DNA from: Mesorhizobium sp. L2C084A000
GTDB taxonomy: Bacteria > Pseudomonadota > Alphaproteobacteria > Rhizobiales > Rhizobiaceae
DNA: 48,006 nucleotides
NCBI RefSeq assembly: GCF_000502875.1
Contig: NZ_AYWX01000004.1
Span: 275,023-323,028, forward strand
Direction: 5' to 3'
The notes beneath the pieces were generated by a model. The model saw only the letters and a program-made list of their open reading frames with translations, was not told the DNA's origin and searched no databases. The first letter of the stretch is position 1, and each line of letters opens with the position of its first letter. Positions 7,991-16,239 of the stretch are shown here, in pieces. The translations under genes and the position numbers were made by a program.

Positions 7991-9121
7991 CTAACCTCGC
8001 AACCTCACACCTTCCGGATCGAAGAACGGTATCGGCGCCACGACCGCACGCGTCGGCTGACCACCGATATCAATGTTCAATTCGGTGCCGACAGCCGTGA
8101 AGGGCAGCCGCAGATGCGCGGTGGCCAGCACCTTGCCGAGGGAATAGCCGTGGTCGCTGTAGGTGACGATGCCGGCGTCCTCGCCATCGGCCAGAACCTT
8201 GGCATCGGTCGCGGCCGGCTTGTCGCCGTCGAGGATCAGTCCGACCCATTGTTCGTCGAGGCCGGTGTCGCGGACCTTGAGAAGCGCCTCGCGGCCGACG
8301 AAATCGCCCTTGTCGAACTTGATCCAGCGGTCGAGGCCGACATGGAACGGGGTGCGGCTCTCGTCCATGTCGATGCCGTGCGCCGGGTAGGCCTTTTCCA
8401 GGCCCAGCGTGAACATCGCCAGCACGCCATAGGGTTTCAGGCCAAAGTCACGGCCGGTGCGCATCAGCGCGTCCCAGAGCGAGGCCGCCTCGTCGGCCGG
8501 CACGAACAATTCGAAGCCGAGTTCGCCGGTCACGCCGGTGCGCGAGATCAGCACCCGCGTGCCGTTGATATGGCCCGACGTGAACGACCAGCGCTTCAGT
8601 CCATCCAGATCGGCATCCGCAATCAACGCTTTCAGCAGTTCGCGCGAGCGCGGGCCCTGGATGGTCGGGAAGGCGATGGCCGCCGTGATGTCGGTGACAT
8701 AGGCCTTGCGGCCCTGGGCGTGATGATGCAGCCAGGGCAGCATCTTCAGGCGGTTGACCGAGCCGGTCACCAGCATGAAGTGCTCCGGGCCCAACCGAAA
8801 CACGGTGAGGTCGTCCATGATGCCGCCATCGTCGCGACAGACGGTGGAATAGCGCACCTGCCCCGGCTTCATCGCGGCGGCGTCATTGACGATGACATGG
8901 TTGACCAGCGCCTCGGCGTCCGGCCCCTTGACGTCCATCTTGCCCATCGTGCTGAGATCCTGCACGCCGACATTTTTGCGGGTGTTCAGGTGCTCGTCGG
9001 CAATGTCGGAATAAGTTTTGGCCGAGATGAAATCGCCCCCGACACGACCCATGGTCGCGCCCAGCCCGACGATGCTGCTGTAGAAAGGGGAACGCCGCTC
9101 AGCCAAGGAAGTCTCCATCAT
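7991..9121 (-). CDS. GcvT-like folate-dependent aminomethyltransferase/demethylase
   Basis: This 376-aa protein of the GcvT/DmdA superfamily has VGVQDLSTMGKMDVKGPDA, YSTVCRDDGGIMDDLTVFRL, IQGPRSRELL, and SRTGVTGELGFELFVP, the folate-binding core, with a conserved C-terminal beta-barrel. It is the length of stand-alone T-protein relatives. No gcvH or gcvP lies nearby, so it probably demethylates an N- or S-methyl compound with tetrahydrofolate rather than working in the glycine cleavage system. The neighbouring hydantoinase genes make an N-methylated amide product such as sarcosine a reasonable guess, no more. Two adjacent ATGs (9121 and 9118) are possible starts. There is almost no ribosome binding site, because a terminator hairpin lies directly upstream. 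Confidence 0.72.
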   Translation of the reverse strand: MMETSLAERRSPFYSSIVGLGATMGRVGGDFISAKTYSDIADEHLNTRKNVGVQDLSTMGKMDVKGPDAEALVNHVIVNDAAAMKPGQVRYSTVCRDDGGIMDDLTVFRLGPEHFMLVTGSVNRLKMLPWLHHHAQGRKAYVTDITAAIAFPTIQGPRSRELLKALIADADLDGLKRWSFTSGHINGTRVLISRTGVTGELGFELFVPADEAASLWDALMRTGRDFGLKPYGVLAMFTLGLEKAYPAHGIDMDESRTPFHVGLDRWIKFDKGDFVGREALLKVRDTGLDEQWVGLILDGDKPAATDAKVLADGEDAGIVTYSDHGYSLGKVLATAHLRLPFTAVGTELNIDIGGQPTRAVVAPIPFFDPEGVRLRG

Positions 9122-9126
9122 CCAAG

Positions 9127-9155
9127 AAAAACGGCAGCGCCAGGCGGCGCTGCCG
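9127..9155 (-). terminator. Rho-independent terminator after the amino acid binding-protein gene
   Basis: A perfect 10-bp stem, CGGCAGCGCC (9132-9141) with GGCGCTGCCG (9146-9155) and a 4-base loop, is followed on the minus strand by a run of five T. It lies 18 bases after the stop of the binding-protein gene and ends 5 bases before the start codon of the GcvT-like gene. Confidence 0.85.
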
Positions 9156-9173
9156 AAGGTGATTGCGTCAGGA

Positions 9174-9950
9174 TCAGCCGCCGTAGACGTCGAACGAGAA
9201 ATATTTGTCGTTGATTTCCTTGTATTTTCCGTTGGCGCGCAGCGCGTCGATGGCCGTATTGAGCTTGTCGGCCAGTTCCTTGTTGCCCTTCTGCAGCGCG
9301 ATGCCGACGCCGGGGCCGTGAATGGCCGGATCGGCCGTCAGAGTGCCGAGCAGCTTGCAGCAGGCGCCGTCGGGCTTCTTCAGCCATTCGGTCAAGATGA
9401 TCGAGCCGTCCATCATCGCGTCGAGGCGGCCATTGGCCATGTCGGTGCGGGCGTCGTCGCCGGTCGGATAGGCCTTGACGGTGGAGCCTGAATATTTCTG
9501 CTCGGCGAATTTCTGGTGGATGGTCGCGGTCTGCACGCCGAGCGCCTTGCCTTTCAGGTCGTCCGGCGAGGTGCCCGCGACGGTTGAGTCCTTCGGTACG
9601 GCGATGGCCGGCGGTGTCTGGTAGTATTTGTGGGTGAACTCGACCTTCTCGGCCCGCTCGGGCGTGATGGTGATGTTGATGATGGCGTCGAACTTGCCGG
9701 CCTGCAGCGCCGGTATGGAACCATCGAAATCCTGCACGCTGAACTCACACTCGGCCTTCATCTCGGCGCACAGCGCCTTCCCCAAGTCGATGTCGAAGCC
9801 ACCCAGCGTGCCGTCGGCACTGGCGTAATTGAAGGGCGGATAGGCGCCCTCGGTACCGATCCTGAGTTTTTTGTCCTGGGCGGAGGCGGCGCCCGTGGCA
9901 AGGGTGAGAGCGACGGAAGCGGCAAGCACGAAACGACCGGAAAGACGCAT
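9174..9950 (-). CDS. Polar amino acid ABC transporter periplasmic binding protein (orphan)
   Basis: This 258-aa family 3 solute-binding protein has a Sec signal peptide MRLSGRFVLAASVALTL with a cut after GAASAQ. The mature part begins LRIGTEGAYPPFNY, then GFDIDLGKALCAEM and the DFDGSIPALQAGKFDAII hinge, all typical of lysine/arginine/ornithine/histidine binding proteins. ATG 9950 is preceded by GGGGAA, and the longer open frame upstream is an off-frame copy of hyuB. No permease or ATPase gene is adjacent, so it must use a transporter encoded elsewhere or serve another role. It lies downstream of hyuAB on the same strand, with a gap of about 124 bases. Confidence 0.85.
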   Translation of the reverse strand: MRLSGRFVLAASVALTLATGAASAQDKKLRIGTEGAYPPFNYASADGTLGGFDIDLGKALCAEMKAECEFSVQDFDGSIPALQAGKFDAIINITITPERAEKVEFTHKYYQTPPAIAVPKDSTVAGTSPDDLKGKALGVQTATIHQKFAEQKYSGSTVKAYPTGDDARTDMANGRLDAMMDGSIILTEWLKKPDGACCKLLGTLTADPAIHGPGVGIALQKGNKELADKLNTAIDALRANGKYKEINDKYFSFDVYGG

Positions 9951-10074
9951 GTTCGAGTTCCCCGTTGAAAGCGGGAAGTCTACGGTCTTCCAGGCGTGTG
10001 ACGGAGACGGAAACGACATGCGCTGCGGCGATCGCGGCGCGGCGGGCGATCCAGGCCAGGCGATCGGTGGTGCG

Positions 10075-11832
10075 TTACCCGGCGCGCTGCTTGTTGGTCG
10101 CCGCCCGGTCGATGGCCAACTCCCCGGCCGAGAGGACAACGCCAAACTTTTCGGTGGCTTCCTCTGATGTGTAGTACCCCAGCGCCACGTCGCGCAGCAC
10201 CAGATCCGGATCGCGCTGCAGCGGATCGCCGTAGCCGCCGCCGCCCGGCGTGCCGACGCGCACGCGGTCGCCGGCCTTGAGCGCAATGTCCTGCTCCTTC
10301 GAAAGGTGCAGCGGCACATGTTCCTCGCCGTTGCGGAAGACGGTCACCGTGTTGACCGCGCCATCCCTGCCGCCGAGTGCGCCCTGTGGGCCGAAACGGC
10401 CGTGGTCCATGACGAAGGAGGCCCGGGCGTCACCGCGCAGGATTTCGACCTCATAGGCGAGGCCGAAACCGCCGCGATGCTTGCCAGCGCCGCCCGAACC
10501 CTCGCGCAAGGCATAATGGCGGTAGAGCACCGGGAATGCCTGTTCCATGATCTCGACCGGTGGCGACTTCGAGATGCCGATGGTCGAGCAGCCATTGGTC
10601 AGCCCGTCATGGCCTGAATTGCCGCCATAGCCGCCGCCGGAGATCTGGTACATCACATAATCGCGGCCGCGCGCCGGGTCGTTGCCGCCAAGAGCGAAAT
10701 TGCCGCTGGAGCCGGCGGGCGCCGCCGTCACCTTGTCGGGCAGCGCCTGCACCATGGCCGCGAACACCGCCTCGGCGATGCGCTGCGACACTTCGGCGGC
10801 GCAGCCCGAGACGGGGCGCGGGTATCTGGCGTCGAGGAAAGTGCCTTCCGGCCGCTTGACTTCAAGCGGTTCGAAGGCACCGGCGCTGATCGGCACATCA
10901 GGGAAAATGTGGCGCATGGCGAGATAGACCGAGGACAAAGTCGTCGCCAGCACGCTGTTCATCGGCCCGGCGCAGGGCTTTGACGAGCCGGTGAAATCGA
11001 AAGTCAGCGTATTGCCTTTTTTCTCGACGGCGAGCGCGATGGTCAGCGGCTCGTTGACCACCCCGTCGGAATCGACAAACGCCTTGGAATGGTAGGTGCC
11101 GTCGGGAATGGCTGAGATGTTGGCGCGCATCTGCTCGGCGGCGCGGCGGCGCAGTTCGGCGATCGCCTCGACAACGGTTTCGTCACCGTAACGATCCAGG
11201 ATTCCGTTAAGCCGGTCCTGGCCGATCAGCAGTGCGGCGGCCTGGGCCCTGATGTCGCCGATGCGCTGGTCGGCAACGCGGATGTTGGAGCAGATGATGG
11301 CGTAGATCTCCGGATCGAGCACGCCCTTCTTGAACAGTTTTACGGGCGGCAGCCGCAGGCCTTCCTGCTCGACCGCGGTCGCGGAGGCCGAAAAACCGCC
11401 CGGCACCGAGCCGCCAATGTCTGGCCAGTGGCCGGTGTTGGACAGCCAGCAGAAGATTTTTCCGGCCCGGTAGACCGGCATGGCGAAGCGCACATCCATC
11501 AGATGGGTGCCGCCGAGATAGGGGTCGTTGACGATGTAGATGTCACCCGGCTCCGGGGCTAGGCAGCGGCCGTCGGCGATCATCTCGATCACCGTCCTGG
11601 TCGAATATTGCATGACGCCGACGAACACCGGCAGGCCTTGGCTTCCCTGCGCGATCAGCGAACCATCGACAGCCGAATAGATGCCGTCGGAGCGGTCGTT
11701 GGCTTCGGCGATGACAGGCGAGAAAGCGGCGCGAGAGAACGTAAGGTCCATCTCGTCGCAGACCTGTTGCAGGGCCGCCTGGAGGACCGAAAGGGTGATG
11801 GCGTCGAGTTTTGCCATATCAATGTCAGGCAT
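10075..11832 (-). CDS. hyuB: Hydantoinase/oxoprolinase B subunit
   Basis: This 585-aa HyuB-family protein has an N-terminal VCDEMDLTFSRAAFSPVIAE, the characteristic PGDIYIVNDPYLGGTHLMDV with metal-binding residues, WLSNTGHWPDIGG, and a C-terminal HRGGFGLAYEVEI and GTPGGGGYGDP. With HyuA it should form an ATP-dependent amidohydrolase that opens a five-membered cyclic amide (5-oxoproline, hydantoin or N-methylhydantoin) or, in related complexes, carboxylates a ketone. The start at ATG 11832 is one base beyond the hyuA stop. The frame continues to 12042 only as a shadow of hyuA. The substrate is not shown by the sequence. Confidence 0.85.
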   Translation of the reverse strand: MPDIDMAKLDAITLSVLQAALQQVCDEMDLTFSRAAFSPVIAEANDRSDGIYSAVDGSLIAQGSQGLPVFVGVMQYSTRTVIEMIADGRCLAPEPGDIYIVNDPYLGGTHLMDVRFAMPVYRAGKIFCWLSNTGHWPDIGGSVPGGFSASATAVEQEGLRLPPVKLFKKGVLDPEIYAIICSNIRVADQRIGDIRAQAAALLIGQDRLNGILDRYGDETVVEAIAELRRRAAEQMRANISAIPDGTYHSKAFVDSDGVVNEPLTIALAVEKKGNTLTFDFTGSSKPCAGPMNSVLATTLSSVYLAMRHIFPDVPISAGAFEPLEVKRPEGTFLDARYPRPVSGCAAEVSQRIAEAVFAAMVQALPDKVTAAPAGSSGNFALGGNDPARGRDYVMYQISGGGYGGNSGHDGLTNGCSTIGISKSPPVEIMEQAFPVLYRHYALREGSGGAGKHRGGFGLAYEVEILRGDARASFVMDHGRFGPQGALGGRDGAVNTVTVFRNGEEHVPLHLSKEQDIALKAGDRVRVGTPGGGGYGDPLQRDPDLVLRDVALGYYTSEEATEKFGVVLSAGELAIDRAATNKQRAG

Positions 11833-11833
11833 C

Positions 11834-13918
11834 TCAGGCCTCGCCGATGTCGATGATGATGTTGCCGTCGGCGTCGCAGCGTGCGCGGTCGCCGGGCTCG
11901 AGCACGGTGGTGGCGTCCATCTGTTCGAGGATCGCCGGCCCTTCGATTTCAGCGTCAAGCGGCAGTTTTTCGCGTGCATATACCGGCGTATCGTGCCAAC
12001 GCCCGCCATACCAGACCGGCCGGATTTCGCGCCTTGCCTCATCCAGCGTTGTTGCGCGCCCCGCCGGATCGATCAGCCGCGACAGATCGATCGCCGGACG
12101 CACGCCGGTCACCGACGTGTTGAGATTGACGAGGTTGGCGCGGATTTCCGGCAGTTCGACCTTGAAGCGGGCGAAATAGGCCTTTTCGAAAAGCTGCTGC
12201 AGTGTTGCCCGCGTCACCGATGAGGACGGCAGCGGCACGTTGATGATGTGGGTCTGGCCGACGAACTGCATGTCGGCGGAGTGGGTAACGCGGATCGTCT
12301 CCGGCTTCACCGCTTCCTTGCCGATCAGCTCTTCACCTTCGTTTCGGTGGCGTTCCAATACAGTAGGAAGCTGTTTTTCGTCGAGCACCGCCACCGGCTG
12401 GTTGATGGTGTTGACGAAGTCATGGCGCAGGTCGGCGACGACGCAGCCGAGTGCGTTGGTGATGCCCGGACGCGCCGGCACCAGCACCTTGGGCAGGCCG
12501 AGTTCGCGCGCCAGGGCGGTCGCATGCAGCGGGCCGGCGCCGCCAAAGGCGAACAGCGCGAAATCACGAGGGTCATGGCCGCGCGACACCGAGACCATGC
12601 GGATGGCGCCGGCCATCTTCATGTTGCCGAGCCGCAGCACCGCGCCCGCCGCCTCGACGCCGGACAGGCCGGTCGCCTTGCCGATCTTGTCCTCGAAAAT
12701 GCTGGTGACGCGCTCTGATGTGACGGGATTTTGGACCGCCAGCAGCTTCTTCGGCGCCAGCCGGCCGAGCACCAGATTGGCGTCGGTAATGGTTGGCTCG
12801 AGGCCGCCACGTCCGTAGCAGATCGGGCCGGGATTGGCGCCGGCACTTTCCGGACCGATCTGGATCAGGCCGGCCGCATCGACGCGGGCGATCGAGCCGC
12901 CGCCGGCGCCGACCGTGTGCACCGCCACCATCGGCACATGGATCGGCATCGCATATTCGATCTCGATCTCGTTCGAGACTGCCGGCTCGGCATTGCGGAT
13001 CAGCGCCACGTCGGTCGAGGTGCCGCCCATGTCATAGGTGACGAGGTTTTCGAAGCCGGCGCGTTTTCCGGTATAGGCGGCGGCGATGACGCCGGAGGCC
13101 GGGCCGGACATGACCGTCTTGGCCGATTCACGTGTGACGAAGCGGGCCGAGATCATGCCGCCATTGCCGTTCATGATCAGGAAGTCGCGGGCATAGCCTT
13201 TTGCGCCCAATTCCTTGCGCAGCCGCTCGACATAGCGCTCGAGGATCGGCTGCACGGAGGCGTTGACCGACGCGGTGACGCCGCGCTCGAACTCGCGCGC
13301 CTCCGACAGCAGCGCGTGGCCTGCCGTGATGTAGCCGTTCGGCCAGAGCTCGGCGGCGATTTCGGCGGCGCGCCGCTCATGTGCCGGGTTGGCGTAGGAA
13401 TGCAGGAAATGGATGACGAGGGATTCGCAACCGGCCGCGATCAGCGTCTGCACGGCGTCGCGCATCTCGGTCTCGTCGAGCGGCGTGCGCACCGCGCCCG
13501 ATGCTTCGACGCGCTCCGAGACTTCGAGCCTGAGATTGCGCGGAATGATCGGCACGAAGCTGCCGGTCATGCCATAGGCCTGCGGCCGCGTGCGCCGACC
13601 CAGTTCGATCACGTCGCGAAAACCGCGCGTGGTGATCATGCCGGTTTTCGCCAGCCGGCGTTCCAGCACCGCATTGGTGGTGGTGGTCGTGCCATGCACG
13701 ATGAGGTCGATGCTATCGATGGCAAATCCGGTGGCGCCGAGTGCCGAAACGACACCGAAAGCCTGGTTGTCCACCGTGGTCGGCGTCTTGGCCAGATACA
13801 CCCGGCCGCCGTCGCTTCCGTCGATCAGGAGCAGGTCGGTGAAGGTGCCGCCGACATCGATACCGGCGACGACATTTCCCCGGGAATTGCGCGCTTGCGC
13901 CGAAATATTCTCTTCCAT
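11834..13918 (-). CDS. hyuA: Hydantoinase/oxoprolinase A subunit
   Basis: This 694-aa actin-fold ATPase is the length of single-chain HyuA. An N-terminal GIDVGGTFTDLLLID phosphate-1 loop and HGTTTTTNAVLERR (Hydant_A_N) are followed by NGNGGMISARFV, the second nucleotide loop TYDMGGTSTDVALI, VHTVGAGGGSIARVD and AFGGAGPLHA. It supplies the ATP-dependent half of the HyuAB amidohydrolase encoded with the next gene. It is the first gene of the minus-strand group hyuA-hyuB-binding protein-gcvT-like. Upstream is a 220-base gap with a GTATAC dyad that may be its operator. Confidence 0.87.
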   Translation of the reverse strand: MEENISAQARNSRGNVVAGIDVGGTFTDLLLIDGSDGGRVYLAKTPTTVDNQAFGVVSALGATGFAIDSIDLIVHGTTTTTNAVLERRLAKTGMITTRGFRDVIELGRRTRPQAYGMTGSFVPIIPRNLRLEVSERVEASGAVRTPLDETEMRDAVQTLIAAGCESLVIHFLHSYANPAHERRAAEIAAELWPNGYITAGHALLSEAREFERGVTASVNASVQPILERYVERLRKELGAKGYARDFLIMNGNGGMISARFVTRESAKTVMSGPASGVIAAAYTGKRAGFENLVTYDMGGTSTDVALIRNAEPAVSNEIEIEYAMPIHVPMVAVHTVGAGGGSIARVDAAGLIQIGPESAGANPGPICYGRGGLEPTITDANLVLGRLAPKKLLAVQNPVTSERVTSIFEDKIGKATGLSGVEAAGAVLRLGNMKMAGAIRMVSVSRGHDPRDFALFAFGGAGPLHATALARELGLPKVLVPARPGITNALGCVVADLRHDFVNTINQPVAVLDEKQLPTVLERHRNEGEELIGKEAVKPETIRVTHSADMQFVGQTHIINVPLPSSSVTRATLQQLFEKAYFARFKVELPEIRANLVNLNTSVTGVRPAIDLSRLIDPAGRATTLDEARREIRPVWYGGRWHDTPVYAREKLPLDAEIEGPAILEQMDATTVLEPGDRARCDADGNIIIDIGEA

Positions 13919-14000
13919 CGTCGAAACCCGAAATGCGCGGACTACGGATATGCGCCAGTTTGGAAAGCTGTTTTAAGGGAGCATCTTGACGCAAATATCG

Positions 14001-14012
14001 TTTGTATACTAA
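14001..14012. promoter_or_regulatory. Possible GntR-type operator upstream of hyuA
   Basis: TTTGTATACTAA is centred on the dyad GTATAC in the AT-rich part of the gap 13919-14138, about 85 bases before hyuA and 127 before fpr. TTGTATACAA-like dyads are usual for FadR-subfamily GntR regulators. The rest of the gap shows no other clear element. Confidence 0.3.
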
Positions 14013-14138
14013 TAAATTCCGGACACAAGAGCTTGCCGCTTTGCAGTGTGCGAACAGCCCGCCGGGATCTGAATGGTCCGGGCGTGCAGGTGAAAGTTTG
14101 GCGCCCGCGTCCACGGTTGGGCCAGAAGGTTGGATTTG

Positions 14139-14966
14139 ATGAACACCACATCCGCTCTCAACACCGTCGGCGCCCGACCGCTGCAGTTCCCGATTCCGGC
14201 CAACGTCTATGCCGAAACCGTCGTCTCGGTGAAGCACTACACCGACCGGCTGTTCTCGTTCCGCATCACCCGTCCGCAGTCGTTGCGCTTCCGCTCCGGC
14301 GAGTTCGTCATGATCGGCCTGCCCAATGCCGAGAAGCCGGTGTACCGCGCCTATTCGGTGGCAAGTCCGGCCTGGGACGAAGAGCTGGAATTCTTCTCGA
14401 TCAAGGTGCCGGACGGCCCGCTGACCTCGGAGCTGCAGAAGATCCAGGTCGGCGACACCGTCATCATGCGCCAGAAGTCGACCGGCACGCTGGTGGTCGA
14501 CGCGCTGACCCCGGCCAAGCGGCTGTTCATGATCTCGACCGGCACCGGCATCGCGCCTTTCGCCAGCCTGCTGCGCGACCCTGACACCTACGACAAATTC
14601 GATCAGCTGGTCCTGACCCATACCTGCCGCGACAATGCGGAACTCACCTACGGCCAGGAGCTGGTCGCGGCGTTGGAAAGCGACCCGCTGATCGGTGAAC
14701 TGACCACTGGGCGCGTCACGCTCTACAATTCGACGACCCGCGAAGAGTCGGCACGCATGGGCCGCATCACCGCGCTGATCGGCTCCGGCAAGTTCTACAG
14801 CGATCTCGGCATCGACAAGCTCAGCCCGGAAACCGACCGCATCATGATCTGCGGCTCGATGCATATGCTGAAGGACGTCAAGGACCTGGCCGAAAGCCTC
14901 GGCTTCGAGGAAGGCTCGCTGAGCCATCCAGCGACTTTTGTCGTCGAGCGCGCCTTCGTCGGCTGA
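14139..14966 (+). CDS. fpr: Ferredoxin/flavodoxin-NADP+ reductase
   Basis: This 275-aa plant-type ferredoxin-NADP reductase of the bacterial subclass has FAD binding by YRAYSVASPAWDEEL (RxYS), a flavin phosphate loop around PDGPLTS, the NADP loop STGTGIAPFASLLRDP, the ICGSMHML strand and the subclass C-terminal tail FVVERAFVG. It moves electrons between NADPH and ferredoxin or flavodoxin in the cytoplasm. The start at ATG 14139 has AGAAGG about 8 bases upstream. A TTG at 14130 is in frame but poorer. It is probably monocistronic, since the next gene is 151 bases away behind two dyads. Confidence 0.93.
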   Translation: MNTTSALNTVGARPLQFPIPANVYAETVVSVKHYTDRLFSFRITRPQSLRFRSGEFVMIGLPNAEKPVYRAYSVASPAWDEELEFFSIKVPDGPLTSELQKIQVGDTVIMRQKSTGTLVVDALTPAKRLFMISTGTGIAPFASLLRDPDTYDKFDQLVLTHTCRDNAELTYGQELVAALESDPLIGELTTGRVTLYNSTTREESARMGRITALIGSGKFYSDLGIDKLSPETDRIMICGSMHMLKDVKDLAESLGFEEGSLSHPATFVVERAFVG

Positions 14967-14993
14967 GCCGCACCAACATCTCGAAGTCTATGC

Positions 14994-15013
14994 TTTTGAC
15001 CGCACGGTCAAAA
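14994..15013. promoter_or_regulatory. 20-bp palindrome upstream of deoC, probable operator
   Basis: TTTTGACCGCACGGTCAAAA has two perfect 9-bp arms around a CA centre and lies 28 bases after the fpr stop and 104 bases before deoC. There is no run of T beyond the stem of the kind a terminator needs on the plus strand, and the short spacer suits a dimeric repressor (TetR or LacI size). No regulator gene is adjacent. Confidence 0.5.
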
Positions 15014-15058
15014 TTGCTGCTTTCGCCGCCTTTTTCGGTTATGACCGCCCGCAGGACT

Positions 15059-15077
15059 CGTGAAGTACGGCTTCACG
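15059..15077 (+). promoter_or_regulatory. Small hairpin in the deoC leader
   Basis: CGTGAAG and CTTCACG form a perfect 7-bp stem with the 5-base loop TACGG. It ends 40 bases before the deoC start codon. It could be a second operator dyad or an mRNA stem-loop. Confidence 0.35.
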
Positions 15078-15117
15078 GGCTATCTTCGGCACACGTCGCT
15101 GAATGAAAGGGCAGGAG

Positions 15118-16167
15118 ATGAGCAGCACAATCCGAGAAGCCGATATCGGCTCGTCCAAGGTGACGCCGCTGCCGGCGCGTGCCGCCGCCAACACAGCCGT
15201 TCCACCGGACCATCGCATTGCGCGCAATCCCGGCATGAAGCTCGATCTCGGCTTCATGGAATCGGTGCGCAGCGTCAACCGCTCGGCGCTGGAACGGCGC
15301 GTCGCCAGCCTGACCAAGCGGCGCTCGATCAAGGCCGACAACCAGGCGGCCTGGCTGCTGCGCGCTGTCGCCTGCATGGATTTGACGACGCTGAATTCCA
15401 ACGACACCGAGGAGCGTGTGCGCCGGCTCTGCGCCAAGGCGATCAATCCGTTCCGCCGCGACATCGTCGAGGGCCTGGGCATATCAGGTGAAACCATCCG
15501 CCCGGCCGCCGTCTGCGTCTACCATCCCTTCGTCACCACCGCCGTCGATGCCGTGCGCGGCGCCGGCATCCATGTCGCCGCCGTCTCCACCGCCTTCCCG
15601 CATGGTCTGGCACCCCTGTCGACCCGCCTGCAGGAAATCGAAGCCTCGGTCCGCGACGGCGCCGACGAGATCGACGTGGTCATTCCACGCGGGCTGGTGT
15701 TCGGCGCCAAATGGCGCGAGCTATACAATGAGATCGTCTCGATGCGCGCCGCTTGCGGTGACGCGCATCTGAAGGTCATCCTCGGCACCGGCGACCTCGC
15801 CACGCTGCGCAATGTCATGCTGGCCTCGATGGTAGCGATGATGGCAGGCGCCGACTTCATCAAGACCTCGACCGGCAAGGAAAGCGTCAATGCGACGCTG
15901 CCCGTCGGCCTCGCCATGGTGCGCGCCATCAGGGCCTATTTCGAGGAAACCGGCTATCTCATCGGCTTCAAGCCGGCCGGCGGCATTTCCACGGCCAAGG
16001 CCTCACTCGACTGGCTGGTGCTGATGAAGGAAGAACTCGGCCGCCCATGGCTGGAGCCGGACCTGTTCCGCTTCGGTGCGTCGAGCCTCTTGACCGACAT
16101 CGAGCGCCAGCTCGAGCACCATCTGACCGGACACTATTCGGCCAATCATCGCCACGCGATGGCTTGA
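15118..16167 (+). CDS. deoC: Deoxyribose-phosphate aldolase
   Basis: This 349-aa class I aldolase splits 2-deoxyribose-5-phosphate into glyceraldehyde-3-phosphate and acetaldehyde. The Schiff-base lysine is Lys249 in ADFIKTSTGKES. The second active-site lysine is Lys285 in GFKPAGGIST, and the catalytic Asp lies in DEIDVVIPRGL. It is about 90 residues longer than E. coli DeoC (259 aa), mainly at the N-terminus, as in the long, eukaryote-like group. ATG 15118 was preferred to ATG 15103 because AAAGGG lies about 7 bases before it. The next gene, an aldehyde dehydrogenase 72 bases on, would oxidise the acetaldehyde. Confidence 0.9.
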   Translation: MSSTIREADIGSSKVTPLPARAAANTAVPPDHRIARNPGMKLDLGFMESVRSVNRSALERRVASLTKRRSIKADNQAAWLLRAVACMDLTTLNSNDTEERVRRLCAKAINPFRRDIVEGLGISGETIRPAAVCVYHPFVTTAVDAVRGAGIHVAAVSTAFPHGLAPLSTRLQEIEASVRDGADEIDVVIPRGLVFGAKWRELYNEIVSMRAACGDAHLKVILGTGDLATLRNVMLASMVAMMAGADFIKTSTGKESVNATLPVGLAMVRAIRAYFEETGYLIGFKPAGGISTAKASLDWLVLMKEELGRPWLEPDLFRFGASSLLTDIERQLEHHLTGHYSANHRHAMA

Positions 16168-16180
16168 GAGATTTACCCCC

Positions 16181-16225
16181 ACCCCGATCGGCAAGCCGAT
16201 CGACCCTCCCACAAGTGGGAGGGGT
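16181..16225. repeat. Palindromic intergenic element, double hairpin
   Basis: CGATCGGC-AA-GCCGATCG (16185-16202) and CCCTCCCAC-AA-GTGGGAGGG (16204-16223) are two perfect stem-loops in a row, enclosed by ACCCC and GGGGT. The element fills the gap between deoC and the aldehyde dehydrogenase gene. It looks like one of the dispersed GC-rich palindromes common between rhizobial genes, and in the message it forms a cloverleaf-like structure. Confidence 0.75.
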
Positions 16226-16239
16226 GAAGGAGGCGCCCA

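Noticed and set aside
12731..14584. 617-codon open frame on the plus strand opposite hyuA and into fpr
   Set aside because: It is antisense to the clearly coding hyuA and its translation is Arg/His/Asp-rich without family motifs. Long antisense frames are expected from strong third-position GC.
14994..15013. Terminator of fpr
   Set aside because: The dyad is not followed by a T run on the plus strand, and its 2-base centre cannot form a normal hairpin loop without losing pairs, so an operator is more likely.
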